Shown: positions 25,117-34,330, counted from the stretch's first letter. The stretch: DNA of 64,000 bases from CAYMZZ01 sp047600605 (GCA_047600605.1 JASGKK010000001.1:1922001-1986000); one strand, 5' to 3'. A program made the numbers and translations. The notes: generated from the sequence alone by a model not told the origin.

Positions 25117-26169
25117 ATGACATTTCCTGCATCTCAGATAGCCTTACTGATCAATGGCCGTGTGGAAGGTGACCCCAACGCTGCGGTTACCGCATTTGGA
25201 AAAATTGAAGAAGCGGTAGCCGGTCAGCTAAGCTTTCTTGCCAACCCCAAATACGAAGAACATTTATATACTACGGGAGCCAGTGTCATTATTATCAATG
25301 AAGGATATGAACTGCGGCAACCGGTAAATGCCACCCTTATTCGGGTACCGGATGCCTATACCGCTTTTGCAACCCTGCTTAGCAAGTATCAGGAAATCAT
25401 GCAACAGCAACTGCAGGGCGTACAGCAACCCAGTTATATTGCTCCTACCGCCAGCTATGGCGAGCAGGTGTTTATTGGCGCTTTTGCCTACCTGGGTGAG
25501 CGGGTAAAGGTGGGTAACAACAGTAAGATCTATCCCAATGTTTTCCTCGGAAATAATGTCGTGATCGGTGAAAATTGTATCATTCATCCCGGTGTGCGTA
25601 TTTATCACGACTGCATTATCGGCAATCATGTAACCATTCACTCGGGTACCGTCATCGGCAGCGATGGTTTTGGTTTTGCTCCCCAGGCCGATGGCAGTTT
25701 CAAAAAAGTACCGCAGATCGGCAATGTGGTGATCGAAGACCATGTAGAGATCGGCGCCAATGCCACCATTGACCGCGCAACCATTGGCAGTACGCTCATT
25801 CGCAAAGGTGCCAAACTTGACAACCTGATCCAGATTGCACACAATGTGGAGATAGGCAATAGCACCGTGATCGCCGCTCAGGCCGGTATCAGTGGCAGCA
25901 CCAAAATCGGTAACGGTGTAATGATTGGCGGGCAGGCCGGTATCGTAGGCCATATTCAACTGGGCGATGGCGCCAAAGTAAATGCCCAGAGTGGCGTCAG
26001 CAAATCTATTGAACCAGGCAAAGCCGTCACCGGCTCTCCAGCCTTTGATTATACCGCTGCGCTGCGCAGCCAGGCAGTCACCCGCAAACTTCCCGATCTC
26101 GAAAAACGTATCAAAGAACTGGAAGCACTGGTGAAACAATTGCTGGCAGAAAAAGCCGGTGTAAGCTGA
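25117..26169 (+). CDS. lpxD: UDP-3-O-acylglucosamine N-acyltransferase
   Basis: Third enzyme of lipid A synthesis: adds the amide-linked hydroxyacyl chain from acyl-ACP to UDP-3-O-acyl-glucosamine. The 350 residues comprise the N-terminal uridine-binding domain (LSFLANPKYEEHLYTTGAS near 35-53) and a left-handed beta-helix of hexapeptide repeats (about 110-315), including the catalytic-His region HSGTVIGSDGFGFAPQ. The C-terminal helix (LEKRIKELEALVKQLLAE) forms the trimer. Family length is about 340. In many Bacteroidota lpxC-fabZ and lpxA follow directly; here ChaN-like and acyltransferase genes intervene. Confidence 0.95.
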   Translation: MTFPASQIALLINGRVEGDPNAAVTAFGKIEEAVAGQLSFLANPKYEEHLYTTGASVIIINEGYELRQPVNATLIRVPDAYTAFATLLSKYQEIMQQQLQGVQQPSYIAPTASYGEQVFIGAFAYLGERVKVGNNSKIYPNVFLGNNVVIGENCIIHPGVRIYHDCIIGNHVTIHSGTVIGSDGFGFAPQADGSFKKVPQIGNVVIEDHVEIGANATIDRATIGSTLIRKGAKLDNLIQIAHNVEIGNSTVIAAQAGISGSTKIGNGVMIGGQAGIVGHIQLGDGAKVNAQSGVSKSIEPGKAVTGSPAFDYTAALRSQAVTRKLPDLEKRIKELEALVKQLLAEKAGVS

Positions 26170-26235
26170 TTTTTCCAGCCACCTGCTGCCAGGCATTCCT
26201 GCATCAAACTGCTTTTTATTCACTATTTTGCCTCC

Positions 26236-27090
26236 ATGAAGAAATGGATGCTCCTCTCCGCCTTTTTGTGCAGCATGCTTGCAGTGGTGGCACAAAAGAA
26301 ACCTGCTTATGTACTTTATAATGCAAAAGGCAAAAAGGTATCATACAAAAAAATGATCCGTACGCTGAAAAGCCAGGATATTGTGCTTTTCGGAGAGTTT
26401 CATAACAATCCCATCAGTCACTGGCTGCAACTGGAGGTAACAAAAGACCTCGGAGAAACGCGTCAGCTGGCACTGGGATTTGAAATGTTTGAACAGGATA
26501 ATCAATCTGCCCTTGATGCTTACCTGCAGGGTAAATTGAGTGCCAAAGGGCTCGATAGCTCAGCGAGGCTCTGGCGCAATTATGCAACCGACTATGCTCC
26601 GCTGGTCAACTATGCCAAAGAAAAAAAGTTACCGGTGGCTGCCAGCAATGTGCCCCGCCGTTATGCCTCCCTGGTTTTTTCCGGTGGCCTGGAAGCGCTT
26701 GACACACTGCCGCCAATGGCCAAAAGCTGGATGGCTCCCCTGCCCATTGCTTACGACCCCGAACTGCCCGGTTATAAAAAAATGAAAGAGATGATGCCCG
26801 GCCACGGAGGTGACAATCTGCCCAAAGCCCAGGCCATTAAGGATGCTACCATGGCTCATTTCATTCTGCAATACCATAAACCCGGCTCATTGCTGATCCA
26901 TTTCAACGGCTCCTATCATTCAGACAATTATGAAGGCATTCTCTGGTATCTGCGCAAACAGGCTCCCGAGTTGAAATACGCCACCATCAGTACCGTATCA
27001 CAGAAAAATATTCAGCAACTGCTGAAAGAAAACAAACAAAAAGCAGACTTCATCATCTGTGTGGATGAAGATATGACGGCTACTTACTAA
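26236..27090 (+). CDS. ChaN-family haem-binding-like exported protein
   Basis: 284-residue protein with a signal peptide (KKWMLLSAFLCSMLAVVAQ) and the ChaN-type domain seen in Campylobacter iron-regulated lipoproteins: IVLFGEFHNNPISHWLQLE near residues 47-65 and FEMFEQDNQ near 82, with the late IHFNGSYHSDNYEGI. There is no lipobox Cys at the cleavage site, so it is probably soluble periplasmic. ChaN binds haem as a dimer; whether this protein does is unknown. It is 66 bp after lpxD and convergent with the DUF1624 gene. Confidence 0.85.
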   Translation: MKKWMLLSAFLCSMLAVVAQKKPAYVLYNAKGKKVSYKKMIRTLKSQDIVLFGEFHNNPISHWLQLEVTKDLGETRQLALGFEMFEQDNQSALDAYLQGKLSAKGLDSSARLWRNYATDYAPLVNYAKEKKLPVAASNVPRRYASLVFSGGLEALDTLPPMAKSWMAPLPIAYDPELPGYKKMKEMMPGHGGDNLPKAQAIKDATMAHFILQYHKPGSLLIHFNGSYHSDNYEGILWYLRKQAPELKYATISTVSQKNIQQLLKENKQKADFIICVDEDMTATY

Positions 27091-27095
27091 ACCTT

Positions 27096-28280
27096 TTACA
27101 GGTAACTCAGCCACCAATCCCTCCGTTGCTGTTTTATACGCCCAAACCAGCGGCAGGGAAAGTACAGCAATAAAAACACGCTGATCCAAACCGCATATAC
27201 AATCCAGAGGTCAAACCCGAAATTCACCGGTCTGAAAAGAAAAGGAGAATTCATGTCTACAATTTCGGCAGTGGTTTTGCCCGAAGCAAAAAAGAAGATG
27301 ACACAGAGTAGATGAACCAGGAAGAAATGCAACACATAATAAAAGAAAGGAACTTTCCCGTATACCATTAAAAACCGGCTTGCAGCAGTACCAGATCGCT
27401 CCAGTACCCGTAGCAGTAAAATGGCTGTGCCGACAGTAAGACAGGTATACTGCAGCGAAACAGGATACTTGGTCACATTCACAAACGACAGCAGGCTGTA
27501 CAATGGCCGGTCCTGTACAGACCACGGAGCAGGATCGCCATAGTGATTGATCAGCCGTAGCACCACAAACAGGACAAGCACACCCAATCCCCATTGCAGC
27601 AGTTTTTTGTGACGGTATTTTATATTGGTATCGGGTTTATACAAAACGCCAAAACAGTACCCAAGCAGCATAATACCCGTCCAGGGTAAAATGGCATAAG
27701 CCACCAGTATATCACGACCCGGGGCATAAGGAATAAATGCACCCGGAGAGGTAAATAAAATTCGCATGGTCGCAGAACTACCTCCCTCACTGAAATAATC
27801 AAACAGGTTATGTCCGGCTACCAGTAATATCCCTGCCCACAATATCGCTGTATATGATGTCCTTAACAACAAACCCAGTATCACCATACTCCAGCCAATA
27901 GCCCAGATCACCTGAAAGATCAGAATATTATACAGTGGATTAAATGTAATGGCCAGGGTGATCACAACCAGTTCAACCACTATCAGCCAGCATCCCCTTT
28001 TGATCAGGAAACGACTCAGCTCTTCTTTCGTCTTGCGTATGCCACTGATATAAGCAGATACCCCGGAAAGGAAAACAAATATGGGTGCACAGAAATGAGT
28101 GATCCAACGGGTAAAAAACAACTGCGGGGTGGTGGTTGAAAGATTCAGCGGGTCGGCGGTCATTGCCGATTCATGAAAAAAATCCCGCACATGATCCAAG
28201 GCCATAATGATCATGATCGCTCCGCGAAGTATGTCAATAGACTGGATGCGGGCAGGGCGGGCAGTGGTCTGGTTGAGCAT
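27096..28280 (-). CDS. DUF1624 / heparan-alpha-glucosaminide N-acetyltransferase-like membrane acyltransferase
   Basis: 394-residue integral membrane protein of about ten helices. It opens RIQSIDILRGAIMIIMALDH and carries the following HFCAPIFVFLSGVSAY, both typical of the DUF1624/HGSNAT-like acyltransferase family. The conserved His in the first helix (LDHVRDFFH) is the likely catalytic residue. The acceptor is unknown but an envelope sugar is plausible. The ATG at 28280 is preferred over upstream codons to 28340 because it lies just before the conserved start and after a TATCTTTC -7-like box (28322-28329). Confidence 0.88.
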   Translation of the reverse strand: MLNQTTARPARIQSIDILRGAIMIIMALDHVRDFFHESAMTADPLNLSTTTPQLFFTRWITHFCAPIFVFLSGVSAYISGIRKTKEELSRFLIKRGCWLIVVELVVITLAITFNPLYNILIFQVIWAIGWSMVILGLLLRTSYTAILWAGILLVAGHNLFDYFSEGGSSATMRILFTSPGAFIPYAPGRDILVAYAILPWTGIMLLGYCFGVLYKPDTNIKYRHKKLLQWGLGVLVLFVVLRLINHYGDPAPWSVQDRPLYSLLSFVNVTKYPVSLQYTCLTVGTAILLLRVLERSGTAASRFLMVYGKVPFFYYVLHFFLVHLLCVIFFFASGKTTAEIVDMNSPFLFRPVNFGFDLWIVYAVWISVFLLLYFPCRWFGRIKQQRRDWWLSYL

Positions 28281-28352
28281 GCAGTAGCTTTTAAGGAAGG
28301 TAATGCAGAACGCCTGTATACGAAAGATAATTGCCGACAAAAGGCAAAAACC

Positions 28353-28380
28353 GTCTGCCTGCGCCAGTTTTCAGGCAGAC
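28353..28380. promoter_or_regulatory. Inverted repeat in the divergent DUF1624/lpxC region
   Basis: GTCTGCCTG (28353-28361) and CAGGCAGAC (28372-28380) form a perfect 9-bp inverted repeat with a 10-bp centre. On the minus strand it sits just upstream of the -7-like box of the DUF1624 gene, so an operator is as likely as an RNA hairpin. No T-run follows. Confidence 0.45.
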
Positions 28381-28463
28381 GAGCCGGAAAGGGCTGTTTC
28401 AGCCTCAATAATGAGCGCATAAGGCATTTCAGCTTCAACCTTTTACCCTATACCCTTTCACCT

Positions 28464-28471
28464 TATCTTTG
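28464..28471 (+). promoter_or_regulatory. -7 element upstream of lpxC-fabZ
   Basis: TATCTTTG, exact TAnnTTTG match, 27 bp before the ATG at 28499. No TTTG is found about 20 bp upstream. Confidence 0.5.
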
Positions 28472-28498
28472 CGCATTCAACAATTGGACTAAAGCATC

Positions 28499-29905
28499 AT
28501 GAACAACCAGTTTAACCCCGACAAACAGCATACGCTCAAATCGGCCATCAGCATTTCCGGCACAGGTCTGCATACCGGTATTATGGCCGACCTGACCATG
28601 AAACCCGCCAGTCCGGGTTTTGGCCTGCAGTTTCAGCGTATCGACCTGCCCAATCAGCCTATTATCAAGGCCGATTGCGACCTGGTGACCGATGTAAGCC
28701 GGGGTACCACACTGGAAGCCAATGGTGCCAAAGTAAGTACCGTAGAGCATGTACTGGCAGCACTGGTAGGCATGGGCGTCGACAACTGCCTGCTGGAGAT
28801 CAATGGTCCCGAGATGCCCATTATGGATGGCAGCTCCCAGCCTTTTGTTGAACTGATAGAAGAAGTCGGCGTACTGGAGCAGGATGCCGCCAAAGTATGG
28901 TACAGCATTGACGAGAATATTTATTACTACGACGAAGCCAAAAGAGTGGAAATGGTAGCCATGCCCGCCATGGAATACAATATCACCACACTCATTGACT
29001 TCAACTCACCTGTACTGGGCACGCAGCATGCGGGCCTGAAGCAAATGCGCGATTTTGCTTCAGAAATTGCTCCCTGCCGCACATTCTGCTTCCTGCACGA
29101 GCTGGAAATGCTGCTGGAGCATAACCTGATCAAAGGCGGTGACGTGAATAATGCCATCGTGATAGTCGACAAACCGGTAGATGCCACTGAAATGGATCGC
29201 TTGAAAAAGATCTTCAAAAAAGATAAGATCGAAGTCAAAAGCGAAGGCTATCTCAACAACCTGGAACTCCGTTTTCCCAACGAACCCGCCCGCCACAAAC
29301 TGCTCGATGTAGTAGGTGACCTCGCCTTAATCGGCTACCCCATTAAGGCCCGTATCATTGCCAACCGCCCCGGACACAGCACCAACGTGGAGTTTGCACG
29401 CCGCATCAAACAGTATATCAAAAAAAACAAACACATCAAGGGAGTACCCACCTATGATCCCACACAGCCTCCCGTATATGACCTGAGCTATATTGAAAAA
29501 AAACTACCGCACCGCTTTCCCTTCCTGCTGGTAGATAAAATCATTGAGCTGAGCGATTCACAGATCGTAGGGGTGAAGAATGTCACCTTCAACGAATGGT
29601 TTTTCCAGGGACATTTCCCCAATAACCCTGTCATGCCCGGAGTACTTCAAATTGAAGCACTGGCCCAGTGTGGTGGCATACTGGCCATCAACCTGAGTGG
29701 CGAGGGCAGCTATGATACCTATTTCCTGAAAATAGACAATTGTAAGTTCAAACAGATGGTTCGCCCCGGCGATACCATGCTGCTCAAAATGGAACTGACA
29801 GCTCCTATACGACGGGGTATCTGCGAAATGAAAGGAACCGTTTATGTAGGCAATAAAGTAGCTACAGAGGCCGATCTGGTAGCCCAGATCGTAAAACGTC
29901 CCTGA
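28499..29905 (+). CDS. lpxC-fabZ: Bifunctional UDP-3-O-acyl-GlcNAc deacetylase / 3-hydroxyacyl-ACP dehydratase
   Basis: 468-residue fusion characteristic of Bacteroidota. Residues 1-310 are LpxC, the committed zinc-dependent deacetylase of lipid A synthesis: EHVLAALVGMGVDN (zinc His), the EMPIMDGSSQPFVE segment and RHKLLDVVGDLALIG (zinc His/Asp). Residues about 325-465 are FabZ, the fatty-acid dehydratase: LPHRFPFLLVDKI and GHFPNNPVMPGVLQIEALAQ with catalytic His and Glu. The fusion ties lipid A and fatty-acid synthesis, which compete for the same hydroxyacyl-ACP. It is followed by a terminator and then gyrB. Confidence 0.96.
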   Translation: MNNQFNPDKQHTLKSAISISGTGLHTGIMADLTMKPASPGFGLQFQRIDLPNQPIIKADCDLVTDVSRGTTLEANGAKVSTVEHVLAALVGMGVDNCLLEINGPEMPIMDGSSQPFVELIEEVGVLEQDAAKVWYSIDENIYYYDEAKRVEMVAMPAMEYNITTLIDFNSPVLGTQHAGLKQMRDFASEIAPCRTFCFLHELEMLLEHNLIKGGDVNNAIVIVDKPVDATEMDRLKKIFKKDKIEVKSEGYLNNLELRFPNEPARHKLLDVVGDLALIGYPIKARIIANRPGHSTNVEFARRIKQYIKKNKHIKGVPTYDPTQPPVYDLSYIEKKLPHRFPFLLVDKIIELSDSQIVGVKNVTFNEWFFQGHFPNNPVMPGVLQIEALAQCGGILAINLSGEGSYDTYFLKIDNCKFKQMVRPGDTMLLKMELTAPIRRGICEMKGTVYVGNKVATEADLVAQIVKRP

Positions 29906-29943
29906 CGCAAAAACCTTCTTTATTACAATCGGAAAAATAACTT

Positions 29944-29973
29944 AAAAAAAGCCCCAAAATGGGGCTTTTTTTT
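29944..29973. terminator. Rho-independent terminator after lpxC-fabZ
   Basis: AAAAAAAGCCCC pairs with GGGGCTTTTTTT around an AAAAT loop, ending in an eight-T run on the plus strand. Confidence 0.9.
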
Positions 29974-30041
29974 ACCCACTTTTTAAGTCAAAATTGTGCA
30001 AAAAACAAGCCCTCAAACCGGGCCGGGAAGGGCTATTTCCG

Positions 30042-30049
30042 TACATTTG
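30042..30049 (+). promoter_or_regulatory. -7 element upstream of gyrB
   Basis: TACATTTG, exact TAnnTTTG match, 47 bp before the chosen ATG. It argues against a start at 29959, which would lie upstream of the promoter. Confidence 0.5.
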
Positions 30050-30096
30050 TATGTTACCCAATTTTCACTTTTTTATCCTTTGGATTTACGCTTTTT

Positions 30097-32076
30097 ATGA
30101 GCACAGAAACAACAGAAAAAATACCCGCTACACCCGCCAGTTACGGAGCAGACAGTATACAGGTTCTCGAAGGCCTGGAAGCTGTGCGTAAGAGACCTGC
30201 CATGTACATCGGTGATATCGGCGTAAAAGGTCTTCATCACCTGGTTTATGAAGTAGTAGACAACTCGATTGACGAAGCACTTGCCGGCTATGCCAAAAAC
30301 ATTTTTGTCACTATTCATGAAGACAACTCTATTTCTGTAGAAGATGATGGCCGTGGTATCCCCACCGCCATGCACAGCAAAGAGAAAAGAAGTGCGCTGG
30401 AAGTAGTAATGACCGTACTGCATGCCGGTGGTAAGTTTGATAAAGGCTCCTACAAAGTATCCGGTGGTCTGCATGGTGTGGGTGTAAGCTGCGTAAACGC
30501 ACTCAGTACGCATCTGCATGTAACAGTCAACCGCGAAGGAAAAGTATTTGAACAGGAATATAAGATCGGCGTACCCCAGTATGCCGTACGTGAAATAGGT
30601 ACTACAGATCGCACGGGCACCAAGGTTCACTTCTGGCCCGATAGCAGCATCTTCATGTCGCTCATCTACAACCGCGACATCCTCGAAGGTCGTTTGCGTG
30701 AGCTGGCTTACCTCAACCGCCGCATCCGCATCACCCTCACCGATCGCCGCGAGCTGGATGAAAACAGTCAGCCTGTTTCCAAAGAGTTTTACAGCGAAGG
30801 CGGTATCGTGGAATTTGTCGAAATGCTCGACAAAAACGGCGGCCGCAATGCCCTGATCCCAAAGATCCTCTATGTAGAAGGGCATGATGAAAACAGTAAT
30901 GTGGCAGTGGAAGTAGCGCTCAACTATAATGACTCTTTCAGTGAGCATATCTACTCTTACGTCAATAATATCAACACAATCGAAGGAGGTACCCATGTGG
31001 CTGGCTTCCGCCGTGCCCTTACACGGGTATTCAAAAGTTATGGCGACAAAAACGGCCTCTTTGAAAAAGCCAAGGTAGAAATCGAAGGCGATGACTTCCG
31101 TGAAGGACTGAGTGCAATTGTATCAGTAAAGGTACCGGAACCTCAGTTTGAAGGTCAGACCAAGACAAAGCTGGGCAACAGTGAAGTGAGTGGCGTGGTA
31201 GATAGTACTGTTTCTAAAGTGCTGGATGCCTACCTCGAGGAAAACCCCAAAGACGCCCGCAATATTATCAATAAAGTGATCCTGGCAGCCCAGGCCCGTG
31301 CAGCAGCCCGTAAGGCACGCGAACTGGTACAGCGCAAAACGGTGCTTACCGGTGGCGGTCTGCCCGGCAAACTGGCCGACTGCTCCGACCGCGATCCCAA
31401 TCGTTGTGAGTTATTCCTCGTCGAAGGTGACTCGGCCGGTGGTACTGCCAAGCAGGGCCGCGACCGCAGTTTCCAGGCTATCCTTCCCCTCCGCGGTAAG
31501 ATCCTCAACGTAGAAAAAGCCATGGAGCATAAGATCTACGAGAATGAGGAGATCCGCAACATGTATACGGCTCTCGGCGTAACCGTGGGTACAGCAGATG
31601 ATCCCAAGGCGCTGAACCTGGTCAAACTCCGCTACCACAAGCTCATTATCATGACCGATGCCGACGTAGACGGCTCACATATCGCTACCCTCATCCTTAC
31701 ATTCGTATACCGCTATATGAAAGAACTGGTTGAGCAGGGATATGTATACATTGCCCAGCCGCCGCTTTATCTCGTCAAAAAAGGAAAAGATCAGGCCTAT
31801 GCCTGGAATGAAGAGCAACGGAAAGGATTAGTGGAGAAATTCGGTGCAGGCAAAGAAGACAGCGTAAACATCCAACGATACAAAGGTCTCGGTGAGATGA
31901 ACGCCAGCCAGCTCTGGGAGACAACCATGAACCCTGATACACGTACCCTCAAACAGGTGACTATCGAAAGCGCCGCGGAAGCAGACCGCATCTTCAGCAT
32001 GCTGATGGGTGACGAAGTGGCTCCCCGTCGCGAATTCATTGAATCTCACGCCAAATACGCCAAACTGGACGTATAA
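30097..32076 (+). CDS. gyrB: DNA gyrase subunit B
   Basis: ATPase subunit of DNA gyrase, which introduces negative supercoils. The 659 residues contain the GHKL ATP site (EVVDNSIDEALAG, DDGRGIPT, GGLHGVGVSCVNALS), the transducer domain, and the TOPRIM metal site (EGDSAGGTA and DADVDGSHI). The C-terminal IQRYKGLGEMN motif is present. The length matches the shorter GyrB form without the E. coli insertion. The frame is open to 29959, but the ATG at 30097 (MSTETTEK) lies after the promoter element and gives a normal N-terminus. The gene is bounded by terminators and is monocistronic. Confidence 0.96.
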   Translation: MSTETTEKIPATPASYGADSIQVLEGLEAVRKRPAMYIGDIGVKGLHHLVYEVVDNSIDEALAGYAKNIFVTIHEDNSISVEDDGRGIPTAMHSKEKRSALEVVMTVLHAGGKFDKGSYKVSGGLHGVGVSCVNALSTHLHVTVNREGKVFEQEYKIGVPQYAVREIGTTDRTGTKVHFWPDSSIFMSLIYNRDILEGRLRELAYLNRRIRITLTDRRELDENSQPVSKEFYSEGGIVEFVEMLDKNGGRNALIPKILYVEGHDENSNVAVEVALNYNDSFSEHIYSYVNNINTIEGGTHVAGFRRALTRVFKSYGDKNGLFEKAKVEIEGDDFREGLSAIVSVKVPEPQFEGQTKTKLGNSEVSGVVDSTVSKVLDAYLEENPKDARNIINKVILAAQARAAARKARELVQRKTVLTGGGLPGKLADCSDRDPNRCELFLVEGDSAGGTAKQGRDRSFQAILPLRGKILNVEKAMEHKIYENEEIRNMYTALGVTVGTADDPKALNLVKLRYHKLIIMTDADVDGSHIATLILTFVYRYMKELVEQGYVYIAQPPLYLVKKGKDQAYAWNEEQRKGLVEKFGAGKEDSVNIQRYKGLGEMNASQLWETTMNPDTRTLKQVTIESAAEADRIFSMLMGDEVAPRREFIESHAKYAKLDV

Positions 32077-32133
32077 CCCCCATTCTTCATAAATGGTGGA
32101 AAACTCAAATATTTCCCCATTTCAATGATAATC

Positions 32134-32169
32134 AGCTAAATAGCCGGGCTTTTGCCCGGCTATTTAGCT
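32134..32169. terminator. Long hairpin downstream of gyrB
   Basis: AGCTAAATAGCCGGGC (32134-32149) pairs perfectly over 16 bp with 32154-32169 around TTTT, then an A/T-rich tail. A likely terminator of gyrB. Confidence 0.8.
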
Positions 32170-32247
32170 ATATTTTAAGATCTCCTGCCAGCCACAGACC
32201 CCAAAATCAGTAATTTAGCAGTTTACTAACGCTAAAAAACACTAATC

Positions 32248-32451
32248 ATGGCAGAAGTAACACTTACCGCTTACAATGTGAAAACGAAAGAAAAAGGAGT
32301 GCCTATCCAGGATGCCGTTATTACCAAAACCGCCAAAGGTGCTTACATGGCTCAGGGTCATGATGGCAAGGGTAATAAGCTTACTACACTTCTGGGTGAA
32401 GAAAAAGCGCTGGCGGCTATCAAAGCGGGTATTGCCAAACAGGGATGGTAA
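32248..32451 (+). CDS. Small conserved hypothetical protein
   Basis: 67-residue soluble protein, MAEVTLTAYNVKTKEK onwards, mainly predicted beta strand with a short C-terminal helix (EEKALAAIKAGIAKQGW). No signal peptide or cysteine. I have no functional assignment. It is flanked by the gyrB terminator and by its own terminator, and TAATTTAG (around 32211-32218, one mismatch to the -7 consensus) precedes it, so it is an independent transcript, possibly abundant. Confidence 0.75.
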   Translation: MAEVTLTAYNVKTKEKGVPIQDAVITKTAKGAYMAQGHDGKGNKLTTLLGEEKALAAIKAGIAKQGW

Positions 32452-32475
32452 ACTGAAAAGACTGACCTATTTAAT

Positions 32476-32510
32476 AAAACCGTGCGCAATACGTACGGTT
32501 TTTTCTTTTT
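32476..32510 (+). terminator. Terminator after the 67-residue gene
   Basis: AAAACCGT (32476-32483) pairs with ACGGTTTT (32495-32502), followed by TTTTCTTTTT. It overlaps the last codon of the convergent CHU_C gene. Confidence 0.7.
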
Positions 32511-33523
32511 ATCGCAGCAATACAAAGCTTCCCCTTTGCCGGAAGCTCTGCTTTAATACAAAATCAAAAAACTCTGTGTAGTACACATAGGCTCCGTTGG
32601 GCTGAAGTTTACCTCTGAAGTATCCATCCCACCCCGCAGCAGGATCAGTGGTCTGAAACACCTGCTCGCCGTTACGATTATAAATAATCAGTTTATATGC
32701 CGGTACAGGACAAAAACAGGAAGCCTGAAATTTATCATTCAATCCATCGCTGTTGGGCGTAAAGGCAGTGGGAAACTGCACACATTTATCCTGGCATTCG
32801 ACTGCCACCGTAGTATCTCTGTGACTACCACACATATTTTCCGCATAAAGCCAGTACCTGCCCCGCGCAGGCGCTACTATCGAGATATCCGTGCTGCCAT
32901 TGCTCCAGCGATATACAGATTCGCCATCGGCCACTACCTGCAACGTAATGCCGGCCGCACCACAGGGAATAATAAATGCTTCGCCCAGCTCAAACTGTGG
33001 CTTATTCGATCACCCTTACCAGTAAAGGCACACGGGGACTTTCGCAACCTCTGATCGTCTGTGTAACCCAATAAGTCATACGTCCTGTATCGGCCGTAGA
33101 GGGCACAGGCATGGTTGTGTTGCCTGTACCTCCGATCGGGTCGGAGTACCAGCGCACCTGCTGTCCCGCCACCTGCAGGGGAGCAGCTGCACGACCTTTA
33201 CAAAGTTTTATATCGCTCACAGAAGGGGAAAGCAGGAATGAGTTGAATAATACCGTGACAGTATCGCTCACAGAGCAGGCTCCATCGGTCACCTCTACCC
33301 AATAACGGCCATTTACCTGTACCTGGATTGATTGATTGGCCTCTGTTGTAGACCAGACGTAGGTGGCTCCCGTTATTGATGGCACTGTCAACTGGTAACT
33401 GGTACCCTGACATACCACGATCGTATCATCTGCAAACAAAGCATTGGGAATAGTGCAGGGCTGCGCCTGAACTCCGGAAGAGCTCAGCAATAAAACAGCT
33501 AGCAGGGAAAGGATCGGCTTCAT
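32509..33523 (-). pseudogene. T9SS type B (CHU_C, gliding-motility C-terminal) cell-surface protein, frameshifted
   Basis: Two adjacent minus-strand frames together make one sensible protein of about 337 residues. The first (33523-33002) has a signal peptide (MKPILSLLAVLLLSSSGVQAQ) and two Ig/PKD-like adhesive repeats, then stops at VRVIE. The second frame picks up at once with SNKPQFELGEAFIIP, a third repeat, and the CHU_C domain (FPTAFTPNSDGLNDKF, YKLIIYNRNGEQVFQT, GWDGYFRGKLQPNGAYVYY). The join lies at about 33007-33013 and needs the loss of one base, probably T33010. Type B domains direct export by T9SS. Mutation or sequencing error are both possible. Confidence 0.75.
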
Positions 33524-33744
33524 AGTATTGGACAGGGTGCTTACCGGGTTGCAACGGCTGCTGATAGTCAACAAGAATCTTACCAAATAGCTGCATATCC
33601 CTTTTTCTGTACCGATTCTGGGAAAAATACGGGCGAAAAAAACAGGTAGTTTGCGGATTCTGCAGATTTAGTCATTACCTGCGTCGGCCCATTGCAGGTA
33701 TCGTTTTATTCTATTAATATTGGACGCCACAAAACCAACTGTCA

Positions 33745-34146
33745 ATGAAGCAACTTCCGCAGGGTAAGGAAGATACCTGTACCTATACCGGCATCTTTGG
33801 CTGCCTGCTTACGGCCACTGTACTCATTCAGCACATCCTCATCACCCGTCAGCACTGGCTTACTTTTGTACTGCTGGGCATCTACCTTTTCTCCTTGCTG
33901 AGTTTTATTATGCTGGCTGTCAAATCACAGTTTTCTCCTGTTCTCGTTGCCGTAAACACCGGATTGCTCATGTTTGCCAATGTAATGGTATTGCTGCAAG
34001 GACTTTTCAGTGCGGCATTGATCGCCTTAATGCTTTACTTTACCGCCATCGTCTGTTTTCTTTATGTAAGCGGATACCCTGCCCTGCTCAATGAAATAGC
34101 ACGGGCAAAAAGGGAAGAGGAAAAGGAATGGGAAGGGAAAATATAG
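33745..34146 (+). CDS. Small four-helix membrane protein of unknown function
   Basis: 133 residues with four hydrophobic helices (about 15-32, 40-58, 65-84 and 90-110) and a highly charged C-terminal tail (IARAKREEEKEWEGKI) predicted to be cytoplasmic. I do not recognise a family. It stands alone between the divergent CHU_C gene and the convergent subtilase. No -7 consensus is evident. Confidence 0.65.
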   Translation: MKQLPQGKEDTCTYTGIFGCLLTATVLIQHILITRQHWLTFVLLGIYLFSLLSFIMLAVKSQFSPVLVAVNTGLLMFANVMVLLQGLFSAALIALMLYFTAIVCFLYVSGYPALLNEIARAKREEEKEWEGKI

Positions 34147-34330
34147 GTGCTATGGCAGAAGGCAAAAGACAGGGGGCAGAAGGCGAACAAATGAAGAACC
34201 GCGGAATTGCTTTGCCTGCAATAGTCAGTACCTGACCTTATAGACAGCGCCAGATAAGTTTAAACCGGTCAGACCGTTTAAAGTCCGTATCATCCCCCCT
34301 TACCTTCTACCTTTCATCTTATATCTTATC
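34147..34330. other. Non-coding gap with short direct repeats
   Basis: The stretch separates a membrane protein gene and the subtilase. It contains GGCAGAAGGC twice (about 34154 and 34179) in a purine-rich segment, and a pyrimidine-rich run ending TTATATCTTATCTCATC before the subtilase stop. I see no terminator hairpin. Confidence 0.5.

Noticed and set aside
25264..26295. 343-codon open frame on the minus strand within lpxD
   Set aside because: Antisense to the repeat-rich beta-helix of lpxD, whose regular codons create long empty reverse frames; no family match.
29959..30096. N-terminal extension of GyrB
   Set aside because: It would start upstream of a perfect -7 element (30042-30049) and adds a hydrophobic stretch not found in GyrB.
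30073..30996. 307-codon open frame on the minus strand within gyrB
   Set aside because: It lies wholly antisense to strongly conserved gyrB and has no recognisable domain; open frames opposite coding DNA are common here.
32134..32169. Regulatory RNA after gyrB
   Set aside because: The perfect stem and A/T-rich tail are adequately explained as a terminator; no second structure or gene partner is seen.
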